Part shown: one piece after another, positions 18,466 to 27,160 of the stretch | Layout of the letters: each line of letters starts with the position of its first letter | How positions within the stretch are numbered: the stretch's first letter is position 1 | Origin: Microbacterium caowuchunii | GTDB lineage: Bacteria; Actinomycetota; Actinomycetes; Actinomycetales; Microbacteriaceae | Length of the DNA: 64,000 nucleotides | Assembly: GCF_008727755.1 (NCBI RefSeq) | Contig: NZ_CP044231.1 | Span: 62,001 to 126,000, forward strand | Direction: 5' to 3' | Translations under genes and position numbers: made by a program | The notes under the pieces: generated by a model | Databases searched by the model: none | What the model was told of the DNA's origin: nothing | The model's input: only the letters and a program-made list of their open reading frames with translations

Positions 18466-20160
18466 TCAGTCGGTCGTGAGCCAGACGGCCGTGTCGGCCG
18501 GGAGCTCGCGCCCCTCGAACGGCTCGCTCGCCACGAGGATGCGGCCGGCCGGGAGCTCGACCGGAGCGGGACCCGTGTTCGCGATCACCGTGATCGTCCC
18601 GACCTGGAAGGCGAGCACGTCGTCCGGGTACCCGTCGAGCCACGCCAGCGGCGCCGTCGCCAGCTCATGCGCGCGCCGTTCCGCCAGCAGGTGCTTGTAG
18701 AGCTCGAGTGTCGAGCGGGCATCGCCCTCCTGCACGTCGCGGGCGTAGTCCGCCCACGTCGCAGGCTGGGGGAGCCACGCGAGACCGGTCTGGTTGAAGC
18801 CGTAGGCGGGAGCGCCGGCCTCCCACGGGATGGGCACGCGGCAGCCGTCGCGGCCGTACTTCTCGTGGTTCGTGCGGAACCAGGTCGGGTCCTGACGGGC
18901 GTCGTCCGGGATGTCGATCGCCTCCGGCAGCCCGAGCTCCTCACCCTGATAGAGGTAGGCCGAACCGGGAAGCGCCAGCATGACGGTCGTGGCGGCACGC
19001 GCCCGCCGCAGGCCCAGCTCGGGGATCGGCTGCGCGACCGAGTCCGGTCCGATGCCCTCGCCCTGCGGGCTCGGGGCGGTCAGGGCCAGGCGGGAAGCGT
19101 GGCGGATGACGTCGTGGTTCGACAGCACCCACGTGGCCGGCGCCCCCACGGCGGGGAAGGCGCGCAGCGAGTCGGTGATCACCGTGCGCAGGGCCGCGGC
19201 ATCCCATTCCGTCATGGCGTAGGGGAAGTTGAACGCCTGGTGCATCTCGTCCGGGCGCACCCAGAGGGCGGTCTTGTCGGGCGTCGGCAACCACGCCTCC
19301 GCGCAGAGCGCACGGTGGCCGGGGTACTCCTCGAGCACCAGGTGCCAGTCCCGGTAGACGTCGTGCACGCCGGGCTGACCCCAGTACGGAACGTCCTGCT
19401 CCTCGCCGCCCATCGAGTCGGCGTCGTCGGCGGGCGTGTAGTCCGGCAGGCCGTCTTTCTTGATGAGGCCGTGCGCGACGTCCACGCGGAACCCGTCGAC
19501 ACCGCGGTCGAGCCAGAAGCGCAGGATGCGGCGGAACTCCTCGCGGACCTCGGGGTTGGTCCAGTCGAAGTCCGGCTGCGACGAGTCGAAGATGTGCAGG
19601 TACCACTGGCCGGGCGTCCCGTCCGGCTCGGTGACCCGGTCCCACATCGGGCCGCCGAAGACGGACTCCCAGTTGTTCGGCGGAAGCTCGCCGTTCTCGC
19701 CGCGGCCGTCGCGGAAGATGTAGCGGGCGCGCTCGCGGCTGCCGGGAGCGGAGCGCAGGGCCTCCTGGAACCAGACGTGCTGATCCGAGGAGTGGTTGGG
19801 GACGAGGTCGACGATCACGCGGATGTCGAGCCCGTGCGCGCGCTCGAGCATGGCGTCGAAGTCCGCGAGGGTGCCGAAGAGCGGATCGACGTCGCAGTAG
19901 TCGGCCACGTCGTACCCGGCGTCCTTCTGCGGCGAGACCATGAACGGGCTCAGCCAGATCGCGTCGACGCCGAGGTCGGCGAGGGCGCCGAGGCGGGAGG
20001 TGATGCCGGGCAGGTCGCCCAGGCCGTCACCGTCCGAGTCCGCGAAGGAGCGCGGATAGATCTGATAGATGACGGCTGTGCGCCACCATTCGGAACCGGG
20101 CGCGGGAGTGAACGCGTCAGCGGCGGGGACGGGGGATGCAGCGTCCGGCGTCGAAGTCAT
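18466..20160 (-). CDS. GH13 alpha-glucosidase
   Basis: 564 residues, ATG 20160, with AAAGGAGG about 13 nt upstream. A full (beta/alpha)8 glycoside hydrolase 13: DLVPNHSS (118-125), GFRVDVAHGL with nucleophile D227, acid/base E288 in CAEAW, and SNHD with D350 stabilising the transition state; the C-terminal beta domain follows from about 450. It resembles the GH13_30 group that hydrolyses short alpha-1,4 or alpha-1,6 glucosides in the cytoplasm. No sugar transporter is adjacent, so the specific sugar is unknown. The upstream TCGTAACGA (20180-20188) is a weak LacI-like near-palindrome. Confidence 0.93.
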   Translation of the reverse strand: MTSTPDAASPVPAADAFTPAPGSEWWRTAVIYQIYPRSFADSDGDGLGDLPGITSRLGALADLGVDAIWLSPFMVSPQKDAGYDVADYCDVDPLFGTLADFDAMLERAHGLDIRVIVDLVPNHSSDQHVWFQEALRSAPGSRERARYIFRDGRGENGELPPNNWESVFGGPMWDRVTEPDGTPGQWYLHIFDSSQPDFDWTNPEVREEFRRILRFWLDRGVDGFRVDVAHGLIKKDGLPDYTPADDADSMGGEEQDVPYWGQPGVHDVYRDWHLVLEEYPGHRALCAEAWLPTPDKTALWVRPDEMHQAFNFPYAMTEWDAAALRTVITDSLRAFPAVGAPATWVLSNHDVIRHASRLALTAPSPQGEGIGPDSVAQPIPELGLRRARAATTVMLALPGSAYLYQGEELGLPEAIDIPDDARQDPTWFRTNHEKYGRDGCRVPIPWEAGAPAYGFNQTGLAWLPQPATWADYARDVQEGDARSTLELYKHLLAERRAHELATAPLAWLDGYPDDVLAFQVGTITVIANTGPAPVELPAGRILVASEPFEGRELPADTAVWLTTD

Positions 20161-20254
20161 CCCCCCAGATTAGCCTCCTTTCGTAACGATTCGATCCGTG
20201 TGGGTGACTGGATGGTCGCAGCTTCCTCACGGGAGCGGCGGCTAAGGTTGTCCG

Positions 20255-20821
20255 GTGCTGAAAACCGACTCCGACCGCTTCACCTCCGCCGATCCCGGCC
20301 TCGTTCCGGCGCTCGAGCGGGCCGAGAGTCTCATCACCCTGATCCCCGATTACCCGAAGCCCGGCATCCTCTTCCGGGACGTCGCGCCGCTGCTCGCGGA
20401 CGGCCCGGCGCTGCGCGCCGTCACGGACGCCCTGATCGCCCCGTTCGCCGGGGAGTTCGACGTCGTGGCCGGTGTGGAGGCGCGCGGGTTCCTGCTCGCC
20501 GGGGCGGTGGCCATCGCCGCCGGCGTGGGTCTCGTGCCGATCCGGAAGGCCGGGAAGCTGCCGCGCCCCGCGGCATCCGCCGACTACACGCTCGAGTACG
20601 GCACCGCGACCATCGAGATGCACGACGACATCCCGGTCGGAACGCGCGTACTGCTGCTGGACGACGTGCTCGCCACCGGCGGCACGATCGCCGCCGCGAA
20701 GGACCTCGTCGCCCGGGTGGGTGGCGTCGTGACGGGCACGGCCGTGCTCATGGAGCTGGAGGGCCTCGGCGGGCGCGAGATCCTCGGCGACCCCCGCCTG
20801 CACCACATCTTCCGCGGCTGA
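20255..20821 (+). CDS. apt: Adenine phosphoribosyltransferase
   Basis: 188 residues, GTG start at 20255. Type I phosphoribosyltransferase: IPDYPKPGILFRD (30-42), GVEARGFLLAGAVA (72-85), the adenine/PRPP loop RKAGKLPR, and the PRPP-binding motif VLLLDDVLATGGT near 132-144. It converts adenine plus PRPP to AMP and returns free adenine to the nucleotide pool. Its stop codon is only 13 bp from that of uraH, so the two genes converge. The neighbouring purine-catabolic genes make its location suggestive, although apt is a housekeeping gene. Confidence 0.95.
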   Translation: MLKTDSDRFTSADPGLVPALERAESLITLIPDYPKPGILFRDVAPLLADGPALRAVTDALIAPFAGEFDVVAGVEARGFLLAGAVAIAAGVGLVPIRKAGKLPRPAASADYTLEYGTATIEMHDDIPVGTRVLLLDDVLATGGTIAAAKDLVARVGGVVTGTAVLMELEGLGGREILGDPRLHHIFRG

Positions 20822-20834
20822 GACGCCGACCCGC

Positions 20835-21167
20835 TCAGCTGCCGCGGTAGGTGCTGTAGGAGAACGGGCTCAGCAGCAACGGCACGTGGTAGTGCCGCTC
20901 ATCCGTGACCGTGAAGGTCACCGTCACCTGCGGGTAGAAGCCCTCCACGCCCAGCTCGGCGAAGTACTCCCCGGTCGCGAAGGTCAGGGCGTACGTGCCT
21001 GGTGCGAGCACGTCGGGCCCGATCGCGAGGCGCCCGTCCGCATCCGTGCGTCCGGCGGCGACCGGCTCAGCCGCGCTGCTCGGCAGATGCCGGGCGAGGG
21101 TGACCGACACGTCCGCGGCGGGCGCACCACGCGTCGCGTCCAGGATGTGGGTCGTCAGGTGCGTCAT
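20835..21167 (-). CDS. uraH: 5-hydroxyisourate hydrolase
   Basis: 110 residues, ATG 21167. Transthyretin-like HIUase: THILDATRGAPA near the N-terminus (His7), R40/D42 region TDADGRL, and the family-defining C-terminal tetrapeptide YRGS (107-110). It hydrolyses 5-hydroxyisourate, made from urate, to OHCU. The start overlaps the uraD stop (ATGA at 21164-21167), so uraD and uraH are coupled in one operon. The enzyme that makes its substrate (uricase or HpxO-like hydroxylase) is not recognisable in this window. Confidence 0.95.
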   Translation of the reverse strand: MTHLTTHILDATRGAPAADVSVTLARHLPSSAAEPVAAGRTDADGRLAIGPDVLAPGTYALTFATGEYFAELGVEGFYPQVTVTFTVTDERHYHVPLLLSPFSYSTYRGS

Positions 21168-21688
21168 TCGGCCTCCTCCGGCTCGGCGGCATCCGCGTCG
21201 ATCGCCGTGCGCAGGCGCAGCAGCGCGATCTCGGCCAGCTGGGCGGTCGCCTCCCGGGCTTCGGTCTCGTCGTCGTTCTCCAGCCGGCGCTTCAGCTCGC
21301 TCAGCATCTCGCCGGGCGTGCGCCCGGCGGCGCGGATGAGGAACACGCGCCCGAACCGTGCTTCGTAGGCGCGATTGCCCTGGGCGATCGCGGCGGCGAT
21401 GTCGTCCTCGGCCGTGGCCATGGCTGCTTGCTCCGAGCGGGATGCGGCAGCCTCCGCACCGGTTCCGGTCGGCTTCTCGCCGATCCGGGGATGGTGCGCG
21501 AGCGCCGCGTCCAGGTCGGCGCGCGACCAGACCGCGGCGAGCTGACCGGCGTAGGCGGCGAGAGCGCCCGCCGAGGCGTAGGGGCGCGCTGCGACCACGG
21601 CGTCCACCCAGCCGGGGACGGCGGCCCACACGGCCACCGTCTGTGCTGCGGCGGCCGGATCGAGCGCGTTGAACTCGTCGAGATGCAT
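21164..21688 (-). CDS. uraD: OHCU decarboxylase
   Basis: 174 residues from ATG 21688 (MHLDEFNALD); a longer frame to 21748 exists but begins within divergent promoter sequence and adds only basic residues. All-helical decarboxylase with the catalytic-site motif HHPRIGEK (65-72) and SEQAAM (85-90). It decarboxylates 2-oxo-4-hydroxy-4-carboxy-5-ureidoimidazoline to S-allantoin. It precedes uraH and is divergent from the allantoinase gene, with a 122-bp shared control region. Confidence 0.93.
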   Translation of the reverse strand: MHLDEFNALDPAAAAQTVAVWAAVPGWVDAVVAARPYASAGALAAYAGQLAAVWSRADLDAALAHHPRIGEKPTGTGAEAAASRSEQAAMATAEDDIAAAIAQGNRAYEARFGRVFLIRAAGRTPGEMLSELKRRLENDDETEAREATAQLAEIALLRLRTAIDADAAEPEEAE

Positions 21689-21720
21689 GCGCGTCACCCT
21701 ACTGGGCACGCATGTCGCTC

Positions 21721-21789
21721 GCGTTTCGTCGGGTCTGCGAAGGAGCATGGGTCAGGGAGATGTTGGTGCTGGTTACATTCGCGAAACGC
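21721..21789. promoter_or_regulatory. Divergent control region uraD / allB with inverted repeats
   Basis: GCGTTTCG (21721-21728) is complementary to CGAAACGC (21782-21789), and GTCTGCG (21733) to CGCAGAC (21786); TTCGCGAA (21779-21786) is itself a perfect palindrome. The spacing suggests paired operator sites for a regulator of allantoin use, but no regulator gene is adjacent. Confidence 0.4.
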
Positions 21790-21810
21790 AGACCTTCTAC
21801 GGTGAACGGC

Positions 21811-23157
21811 ATGACACCTCCTCCGCCGAGCGCCATCGCCGCGCAGCGCGTGTTCCTGGACGGCGGTTTCCACGCCGCGACCGTGCACATCGCGCACGGC
21901 CGGATCGCGGCGGTCACCGATTTCGACCCGGATGCGCAGACCGTGCTGCCCGACGACGCGGTGCTGCTCCCCGGCCTCGTCGACTCGCACGTGCACCTCG
22001 ACGAGCCCGGCCGCACCGAATGGGAGGGATTCGCCACCGGTACGGCCGCCGCGGCCGCGGGCGGCGTGACCACGGTGGTCGACATGCCGTTGAACAGCTC
22101 GCCGGTCACGACGAGCCCGGACGCCCTGGCGGTCAAGCGCGCGGCGGCAGCCGGCAAGCTCGCGGTCGACGTGGCCTACTGGGGAGGAGCGGTGCCGGAG
22201 AACCTCGGCGCCCTGCATCCGCTGTTCCAGGCGGGCGTCGTCGGCGTGAAGTGCTTCCTGTCGCCCTCCGGCATCGACGAGTTCGGTCACCTCGATCCCG
22301 CACAGCTGGAGGCGGCGCTCGCCGAGCTCGCGGCCTTCGACGGACTGCTCATCGTGCACGCCGAGGACCCGGCGCATCTGCACGCGGACGGCCCGCTCGG
22401 GGTCCGTTACGAGGACTTCCTGGCGTCGCGCCCGCCCGAGAGCGAGCGCGACGCCATCCGGACCGTGATCGCCGCAGCCCGTCGCACCGGCGCCCGCGTG
22501 CACATCGTGCACGTGTCGGACGGCGCGGCGCTCGCCGACGTGGCCGCAGCCAAGGCGGACGGGGTGCGGATCACCGTGGAGACCTGCCCGCACTATCTGA
22601 CCCTGGATGCAGCCGAGGTGCCGGACGGTGCGGCCGATCACAAGTGCTGCCCGCCCATCCGCGATCGCGCCAACCAGGACCTCCTGTGGGCCGGGGTCGT
22701 GGACGGCACGATCGATGCGATCGTCAGCGACCACTCGCCCTCGACCGTCGCGCTGAAGACGGAGCCGGATTTCGGGCTCGCCTGGGGCGGGATCGCGGGG
22801 CTGCAGACCGGGCTGTCCGCGGTGCACACGGCGGCGCTCGCGCGCGGCATCGCGCTGGAGCACCTCATCCCGCTGATGACGACGGGGCCGGCACGGATCG
22901 CGGGTCTCGGTGCGCGCGGCACGATCGCCGTCGGCCGGCCCGCCCATCTCGCCGTCTTCCGGCCGGGGGCGAGCATCACGATCGATGCCGCCGACCTCGA
23001 GTACCGGAACCCCGTCTCGCCCTGGCACGGTCGCACGCTCACCGGGCTCATCGAGACGACATACGTGCACGGCGAGCCCGTGTACCGCCGCGGCGAGCCG
23101 GTCGTGGCCCGCCCGGGGCGGGAGATCATCGCCGCGATCGAGGAGGAAGCCGCGTGA
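21811..23157 (+). CDS. allB: Allantoinase
   Basis: 448 residues from ATG 21811 (MTPPPPSAIA). Cyclic amidohydrolase with the metal-binding SHVHLDEPGRTEWEGF (59-74: His60, His62), which is the allantoinase form rather than hydantoinase, the carboxylated lysine K147 in VVGVKCFL, later histidines in IVHAEDP and HIVHVSD, and the Asp in SDHSPS. It opens allantoin to allantoate. The stop codon overlaps the GTG start of the next gene, indicating coupling. It opens a six-gene plus-strand operon with the genes up to 29891. Confidence 0.94.
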   Translation: MTPPPPSAIAAQRVFLDGGFHAATVHIAHGRIAAVTDFDPDAQTVLPDDAVLLPGLVDSHVHLDEPGRTEWEGFATGTAAAAAGGVTTVVDMPLNSSPVTTSPDALAVKRAAAAGKLAVDVAYWGGAVPENLGALHPLFQAGVVGVKCFLSPSGIDEFGHLDPAQLEAALAELAAFDGLLIVHAEDPAHLHADGPLGVRYEDFLASRPPESERDAIRTVIAAARRTGARVHIVHVSDGAALADVAAAKADGVRITVETCPHYLTLDAAEVPDGAADHKCCPPIRDRANQDLLWAGVVDGTIDAIVSDHSPSTVALKTEPDFGLAWGGIAGLQTGLSAVHTAALARGIALEHLIPLMTTGPARIAGLGARGTIAVGRPAHLAVFRPGASITIDAADLEYRNPVSPWHGRTLTGLIETTYVHGEPVYRRGEPVVARPGREIIAAIEEEAA

Positions 23158-24284
23158 CGTTCCAGATCCTGCAGCCGGGAACCGGGCCCATGCCCGGAGA
23201 CCACTACCTGCCCGCCGCCGTCGACACCGTGATGTGGGGCCGGCTGCCCTGCGCGAGCGACGCTCCGGTGCTCCGCATCGCGCCGGGCGACACCGTGACG
23301 ATCGACACCGTCTCCCACGAGGGCGTCCTCGAGGACCAGGGCAAGGATCCGCTGCTGTTCTTCACGGGTCACGGGGTCCCCGCCGATCAGGTCCTGCAGG
23401 ACGCGATCGGGATCGCGCGGACGCTGTCGCGCGACGTCGTGGCCGACGGCCCGCACGTCGTCACCGGTCCCCTGCACATCGAGGGCGCCGAGGTCGGCGA
23501 CCTCTTGAAGATCACGGTGGAGAACCTCCTGCCGCGCGTCCCCTACGGGGTCATCTCCAACCGGCACGGCAAGGGCGCGCTCGTGGGCGAGCTTCCGCGC
23601 GGCGAGCACAACGTCAGCGTGTTCACCCCCGTGGAGTCCCGCCCCGAGGGGCTCGTCGGCGTCCTGCCGCTCGTGGAGGGTGGCGACCGGATGGTGGAGT
23701 TCCCGCTCGCCCCCTTCCTCGGCACGATGGGGGTCGCCGTCTCGGGCGACCAGCGCCCGCACTCGGTACCGCCCGGCACGCACGGCGGCAACATCGACAT
23801 CAACCTGCTCACCGAGGGAGCGGTGCTCTACCTGCCGGTGCAGGTCCCGGGCGCGCTCGCGTACGTGGGCGACCCGCACTTCGCGCAGGGCGACGGGGAG
23901 GTCGCCCTCACCGCCCTCGAGGCGTCCTTGCGCGCGACCCTGCGCTTCGAGGTGGTCCCCCGCGCCGAGGCGCTCGCCGAGTTCGGCGAGGTCGCCGGAC
24001 CCCTGGTCCGCACGGCGGAGTACCTCGTGCCCACCGGACTCGACCCCGACCTCGGCGAGGCCATGCGACGGTGCGTGCGGGCGGCGCTGACGCTCCTCCA
24101 GGCGCGGTACGGGATGGCGGAGCACCTCGCCTACGCCTACCTCTCGGCCGCGACCGACTTCGACATCTCGCAGGTGGTGGACATCGTCTGCGGCGTGCAC
24201 GCCCGCATCCGGCTCGCCGACTTCGCCGCCGTGGACGTCCCAGCCGCCCGGGACGTCGCCGGCACGGGGGAGGAGACCCGATGA
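23154..24284 (+). CDS. Acetamidase/formamidase family protein
   Basis: 376 residues, GTG start at 23154 overlapping the allB stop. FmdA/AmdA family: MWGRLPCASD near the start, GDTVTIDTVSHEGVLEDQGKD (60s), HVVTGPLHIEGAEVGDLLKITVE, then GTHGGNIDINLLTEGAVLYLPVQVPGALAYVGDPHFAQGDGE with the metal ligands of the family. These zinc/metal amidases release ammonia from formamide, acetamide or related short amides. In this operon the natural amide is unknown; oxamate or formamide derived from purine breakdown are candidates. It is 4 nt from the next gene (ATGA overlap). Confidence 0.88.
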   Translation: MTFQILQPGTGPMPGDHYLPAAVDTVMWGRLPCASDAPVLRIAPGDTVTIDTVSHEGVLEDQGKDPLLFFTGHGVPADQVLQDAIGIARTLSRDVVADGPHVVTGPLHIEGAEVGDLLKITVENLLPRVPYGVISNRHGKGALVGELPRGEHNVSVFTPVESRPEGLVGVLPLVEGGDRMVEFPLAPFLGTMGVAVSGDQRPHSVPPGTHGGNIDINLLTEGAVLYLPVQVPGALAYVGDPHFAQGDGEVALTALEASLRATLRFEVVPRAEALAEFGEVAGPLVRTAEYLVPTGLDPDLGEAMRRCVRAALTLLQARYGMAEHLAYAYLSAATDFDISQVVDIVCGVHARIRLADFAAVDVPAARDVAGTGEETR

Positions 24285-25870
24285 CCGCGGTCTTCGACAT
24301 CCCGGACGACCTGTTCTCCGCGTTCGACCGCTACGAGCGCGCGGTGCTCGACAACGACCTGGCGGTGCTCGACGAGATGTTCGCGACCGGGCCGGGCACG
24401 ATGCGCGGGGACGGAGCGGGGCTCCTCGTCGGGCACGACACGATCAGCGCGTTCCGGGGTGTCCGCGGCGGGGTCCCGCCGCGGGAGATCGAACGGATCG
24501 AGTACCGACCGCTCGCCGACGGGGTCGCGCTGCTGGTATCCGTGTCGCGCTACCACGGCGGTGGCACCGGGCTGCAGACGCAGCTCTGGCAGCGCCAGGA
24601 CGACCGCTGGGTCATCACCGCGGCGCACGTCACGCCGCGCGCGCCGGCGTTCGACCGGTCGGTGTGGCGCACGGTCGGCGACCCGCTCTTCCAGGGAGCC
24701 TGGGAGGGGCCGCTGCGCGGACTGACGGTGGCGGTGAAGGACCTCTTCGCGATCAAGGGCTACCGGATCGGTGCCGGCAACCCGGCCTACCTCGAATCAG
24801 CCCGCGCCGAGACGACCACCGCACCGGCGGTCGCCGACCTGCTGCGGGGCGGGGCCTCCCTGCGCGGCATCGCCCGCACCGACGAGTTCGCGTACTCGAT
24901 CGCAGGCGACAACGTGCACTACGGGACGCCGCCGAACGGCGCGCTGCCGGGAGCCCTGCCGGGCGGTTCGTCGAGCGGCCCGGCGACCGCCGTCGCCACC
25001 GGCCAGGCCGAGATCGGTCTGGCCACCGACACCGCCGGCTCCGTCCGGGTGCCCGCCTCCTATCAGGGCCTCTGGGGCCTGCGCACGACCCACGGCCTCG
25101 TACCCCGGCAAGGGCTCCTGCCCCTCGCGCAGTCCTTCGATACGGTCGGCTGGCTCACGCGCGACGGCGACACGCTCCAGCGGGTCGTGGACTGGTGCCT
25201 CAGCTACGACGGCTCCGACTCCACGGAGAGCGTGTACGGTGAGTCCGGCGACGACCTGCCCTGGCGCTTCGCCGTCCCCGACGAGGTGATGGATGCCGTG
25301 GAGCCCGACACCCGCGCGGCGTTCGACACCCTGCTGGCGCGACTGGCCGCATCCGACGATCCGCCGGTGCTGCGCCGGGTCGCGCTCGGTCCGCTCGATG
25401 ATCACTTCGAGCCGTTCCGCACGGTGCAGGCGGCCGAAGCGTGGCGGAACAACGCGGAGTGGCTGCGTGCCCACCCGGGCGCCACCGGTCCTGCCGTCGC
25501 CGAGCGCTTCCGCGCCGCCAGCCGGGTCACCGCCGCGGAGGAGGCGACGGCCCGCGCGCGACTCGACGACCTGCGCGGTCGCCTCCACGAGACGGTCCGC
25601 GACGTCGTGCTGCTGCTGCCGACGGTTCCCGGCCCCGCCCCCTCGCGGACGGCCGACGGCGCCCGGGTCGACGCGGTGCGCCAGGCGACCCTCCGGATGA
25701 CGACACCGGCCGCCATCGGCGGGCTCCCCGCCCTCTCGGTTCCGCTGCTGACCGTGCAGGCCGCGCAGGGCCCCGCCCCGGTCGGAGTCTGCCTCGTCTC
25801 GCGGAGCGGGACCGACATCGCCCTCGTCCGCCTCGCCCGCCGGCTCGCCGCGGCGGTGCGGGCGCTCTGA
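24281..25870 (+). CDS. Fusion of AtzH-like domain with amidase-signature enzyme
   Basis: 529 residues, ATG 24281. Residues about 8-125 form an AtzH/HpxZ-like (DUF3225, NTF2-fold) domain: FDRYERAVLDNDLAVLDEMFA, then GLQTQLWQRQDDRWVITAAHVTPRA. Residues about 140-525 are an amidase-signature hydrolase with the Ser-cisSer-Lys triad K153 (VAVKDLF), S230 (GGSSSGP) and S254 (DTAGSVRVPAS). In carboxybiuret and oxalurate degradation these two parts are separate small and large proteins. Sitting directly before a PucG-like gene, it is a good candidate for an oxalurate or ureido-acid amidohydrolase. That assignment is inference from context. Confidence 0.88.
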   Translation: MTAVFDIPDDLFSAFDRYERAVLDNDLAVLDEMFATGPGTMRGDGAGLLVGHDTISAFRGVRGGVPPREIERIEYRPLADGVALLVSVSRYHGGGTGLQTQLWQRQDDRWVITAAHVTPRAPAFDRSVWRTVGDPLFQGAWEGPLRGLTVAVKDLFAIKGYRIGAGNPAYLESARAETTTAPAVADLLRGGASLRGIARTDEFAYSIAGDNVHYGTPPNGALPGALPGGSSSGPATAVATGQAEIGLATDTAGSVRVPASYQGLWGLRTTHGLVPRQGLLPLAQSFDTVGWLTRDGDTLQRVVDWCLSYDGSDSTESVYGESGDDLPWRFAVPDEVMDAVEPDTRAAFDTLLARLAASDDPPVLRRVALGPLDDHFEPFRTVQAAEAWRNNAEWLRAHPGATGPAVAERFRAASRVTAAEEATARARLDDLRGRLHETVRDVVLLLPTVPGPAPSRTADGARVDAVRQATLRMTTPAAIGGLPALSVPLLTVQAAQGPAPVGVCLVSRSGTDIALVRLARRLAAAVRAL

Positions 25871-25927
25871 CCGCGGATCGCCCCCCGCGCCCACCTCCCC
25901 GGCATCCCGACACAGGAAGATCACATC

Positions 25928-27160
25928 GTGACCCACCCGACCCCCGGCCCCATCGACCCGCCCGCACGTCTGCTGATGGGCCCCGGCCCCATCTCGGCGT
26001 ACCCCAGCGTGCTGCGGTCCATGTCCGCGCCGCTGGTCGGTCAGTACGACCCGTTCATGACCCACGCGATGACCGAGACGCAGGATCTCTACCGGCAGGT
26101 GTGGGGAACGGTCAACGAGGCCACGGTGCTGATCGACGGCACCTCCCGTGCGGGTATCGAGGCGGCTCTCGTCTCGCTCATCCGTCCGGGTGATCGCGTG
26201 CTCGTGCCGGTCTTCGGACGCTTCGGGCACCTGCTGGCCGAGATCGCCGAGCGCGCGCTCGCCGAGGTCCACACGATCGAGACCGCCTGGGGGCAGGTGT
26301 TCCCCGCCTCCGCCATCGAGGAGGCGATCGTGCGGGTGAAGCCCGCCCTCCTCGCGCTCGTGCAGGGCGACACCTCGACGACGATGAACCAGCCGCTCGA
26401 CGAGATCGGCGCGATCTGCGCGAAGCACGGCGTGCTGTTCTACACCGACGCGACCGCCTCGCTCGGCGGGAACGCCTTCGAGGCCGACGCCTGGGGCCTG
26501 GATGCGGCGACCGCGGGCCTCCAGAAGTGCCTCGGCGGTCCCAGCGGTTCGGCCCCGCTGACCCTCTCCGACCGGGCGGTGGAGGTCGTCCGCTCCCGGT
26601 CCAAGGTGGAGGCGGGCATCCGCGAGGAGGGCGACGCGTCCGCATCCGACTTCGTCCGCTCCAACTACTTCGACCTCGGCATGATCCTCGACTACTGGGG
26701 TCCGCGCCGGCTCAACCACCACACCGAGGCGACCTCGATGCTGTACGCGGCGCGCGAATGCGCCCGGGTGCTGCTCGGGGAGGGCCGGGATGCTGTCATC
26801 GAACGCCACCGCGTGGCGGGCGCCGCGATGCTCGCCGGCGTCCGCGCGCTCGGCATGGACGTGTTCGGCGACGTCGCGCACAAGATGAACAACGTCGTGG
26901 CGGTCATGATCCCGGAGGGCGTGCCCGGAGACATCGCCCGCCAGGCCATGCTGGAGGACTTCGGGATCGAGATCGGCACCTCGTTCGGTCCGCTGCACGG
27001 ACGGGTCTGGCGGATCGGCACGATGGGCTACAACGCCCGGAAGGACGCCGTGCTCACGACCCTCGCCGCACTGGAGGCCATCCTGCGCCGCTTCGGAGCC
27101 CCCGTGCCCGCCGGCGCCGGGGTCGAGGCCGCCGCCGATGTGTTCGCGGGGCGAGGCTGA
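25928..27160 (+). CDS. pucG: PucG-like (S)-ureidoglycine--glyoxylate aminotransferase
   Basis: 410 residues, GTG start. Class V aminotransferase with LLMGPGPI (15-22), the PucG-type VGQYDPFM (37-44), VLIDGTSRAGIEA, D174 in YTDATASLGG and the PLP lysine K200 in LQKCLGGPSG. Alanine-glyoxylate aminotransferases share the fold, but QYDP and GTSRAGIE match the Bacillus subtilis PucG group, which transfers the amino group of ureidoglycine to glyoxylate giving oxalurate and glycine. The next gene starts 1 nt inside its stop (TGATG). The surrounding genes for allantoate production support this role. Confidence 0.88.
   Translation: MTHPTPGPIDPPARLLMGPGPISAYPSVLRSMSAPLVGQYDPFMTHAMTETQDLYRQVWGTVNEATVLIDGTSRAGIEAALVSLIRPGDRVLVPVFGRFGHLLAEIAERALAEVHTIETAWGQVFPASAIEEAIVRVKPALLALVQGDTSTTMNQPLDEIGAICAKHGVLFYTDATASLGGNAFEADAWGLDAATAGLQKCLGGPSGSAPLTLSDRAVEVVRSRSKVEAGIREEGDASASDFVRSNYFDLGMILDYWGPRRLNHHTEATSMLYAARECARVLLGEGRDAVIERHRVAGAAMLAGVRALGMDVFGDVAHKMNNVVAVMIPEGVPGDIARQAMLEDFGIEIGTSFGPLHGRVWRIGTMGYNARKDAVLTTLAALEAILRRFGAPVPAGAGVEAAADVFAGRG

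Noticed and set aside
20175..20195. LacI operator upstream of the GH13 gene
   Set aside because: TCGTAACGA is only a short near-palindrome and no LacI gene adjoins; kept only as a remark in the gene entry.
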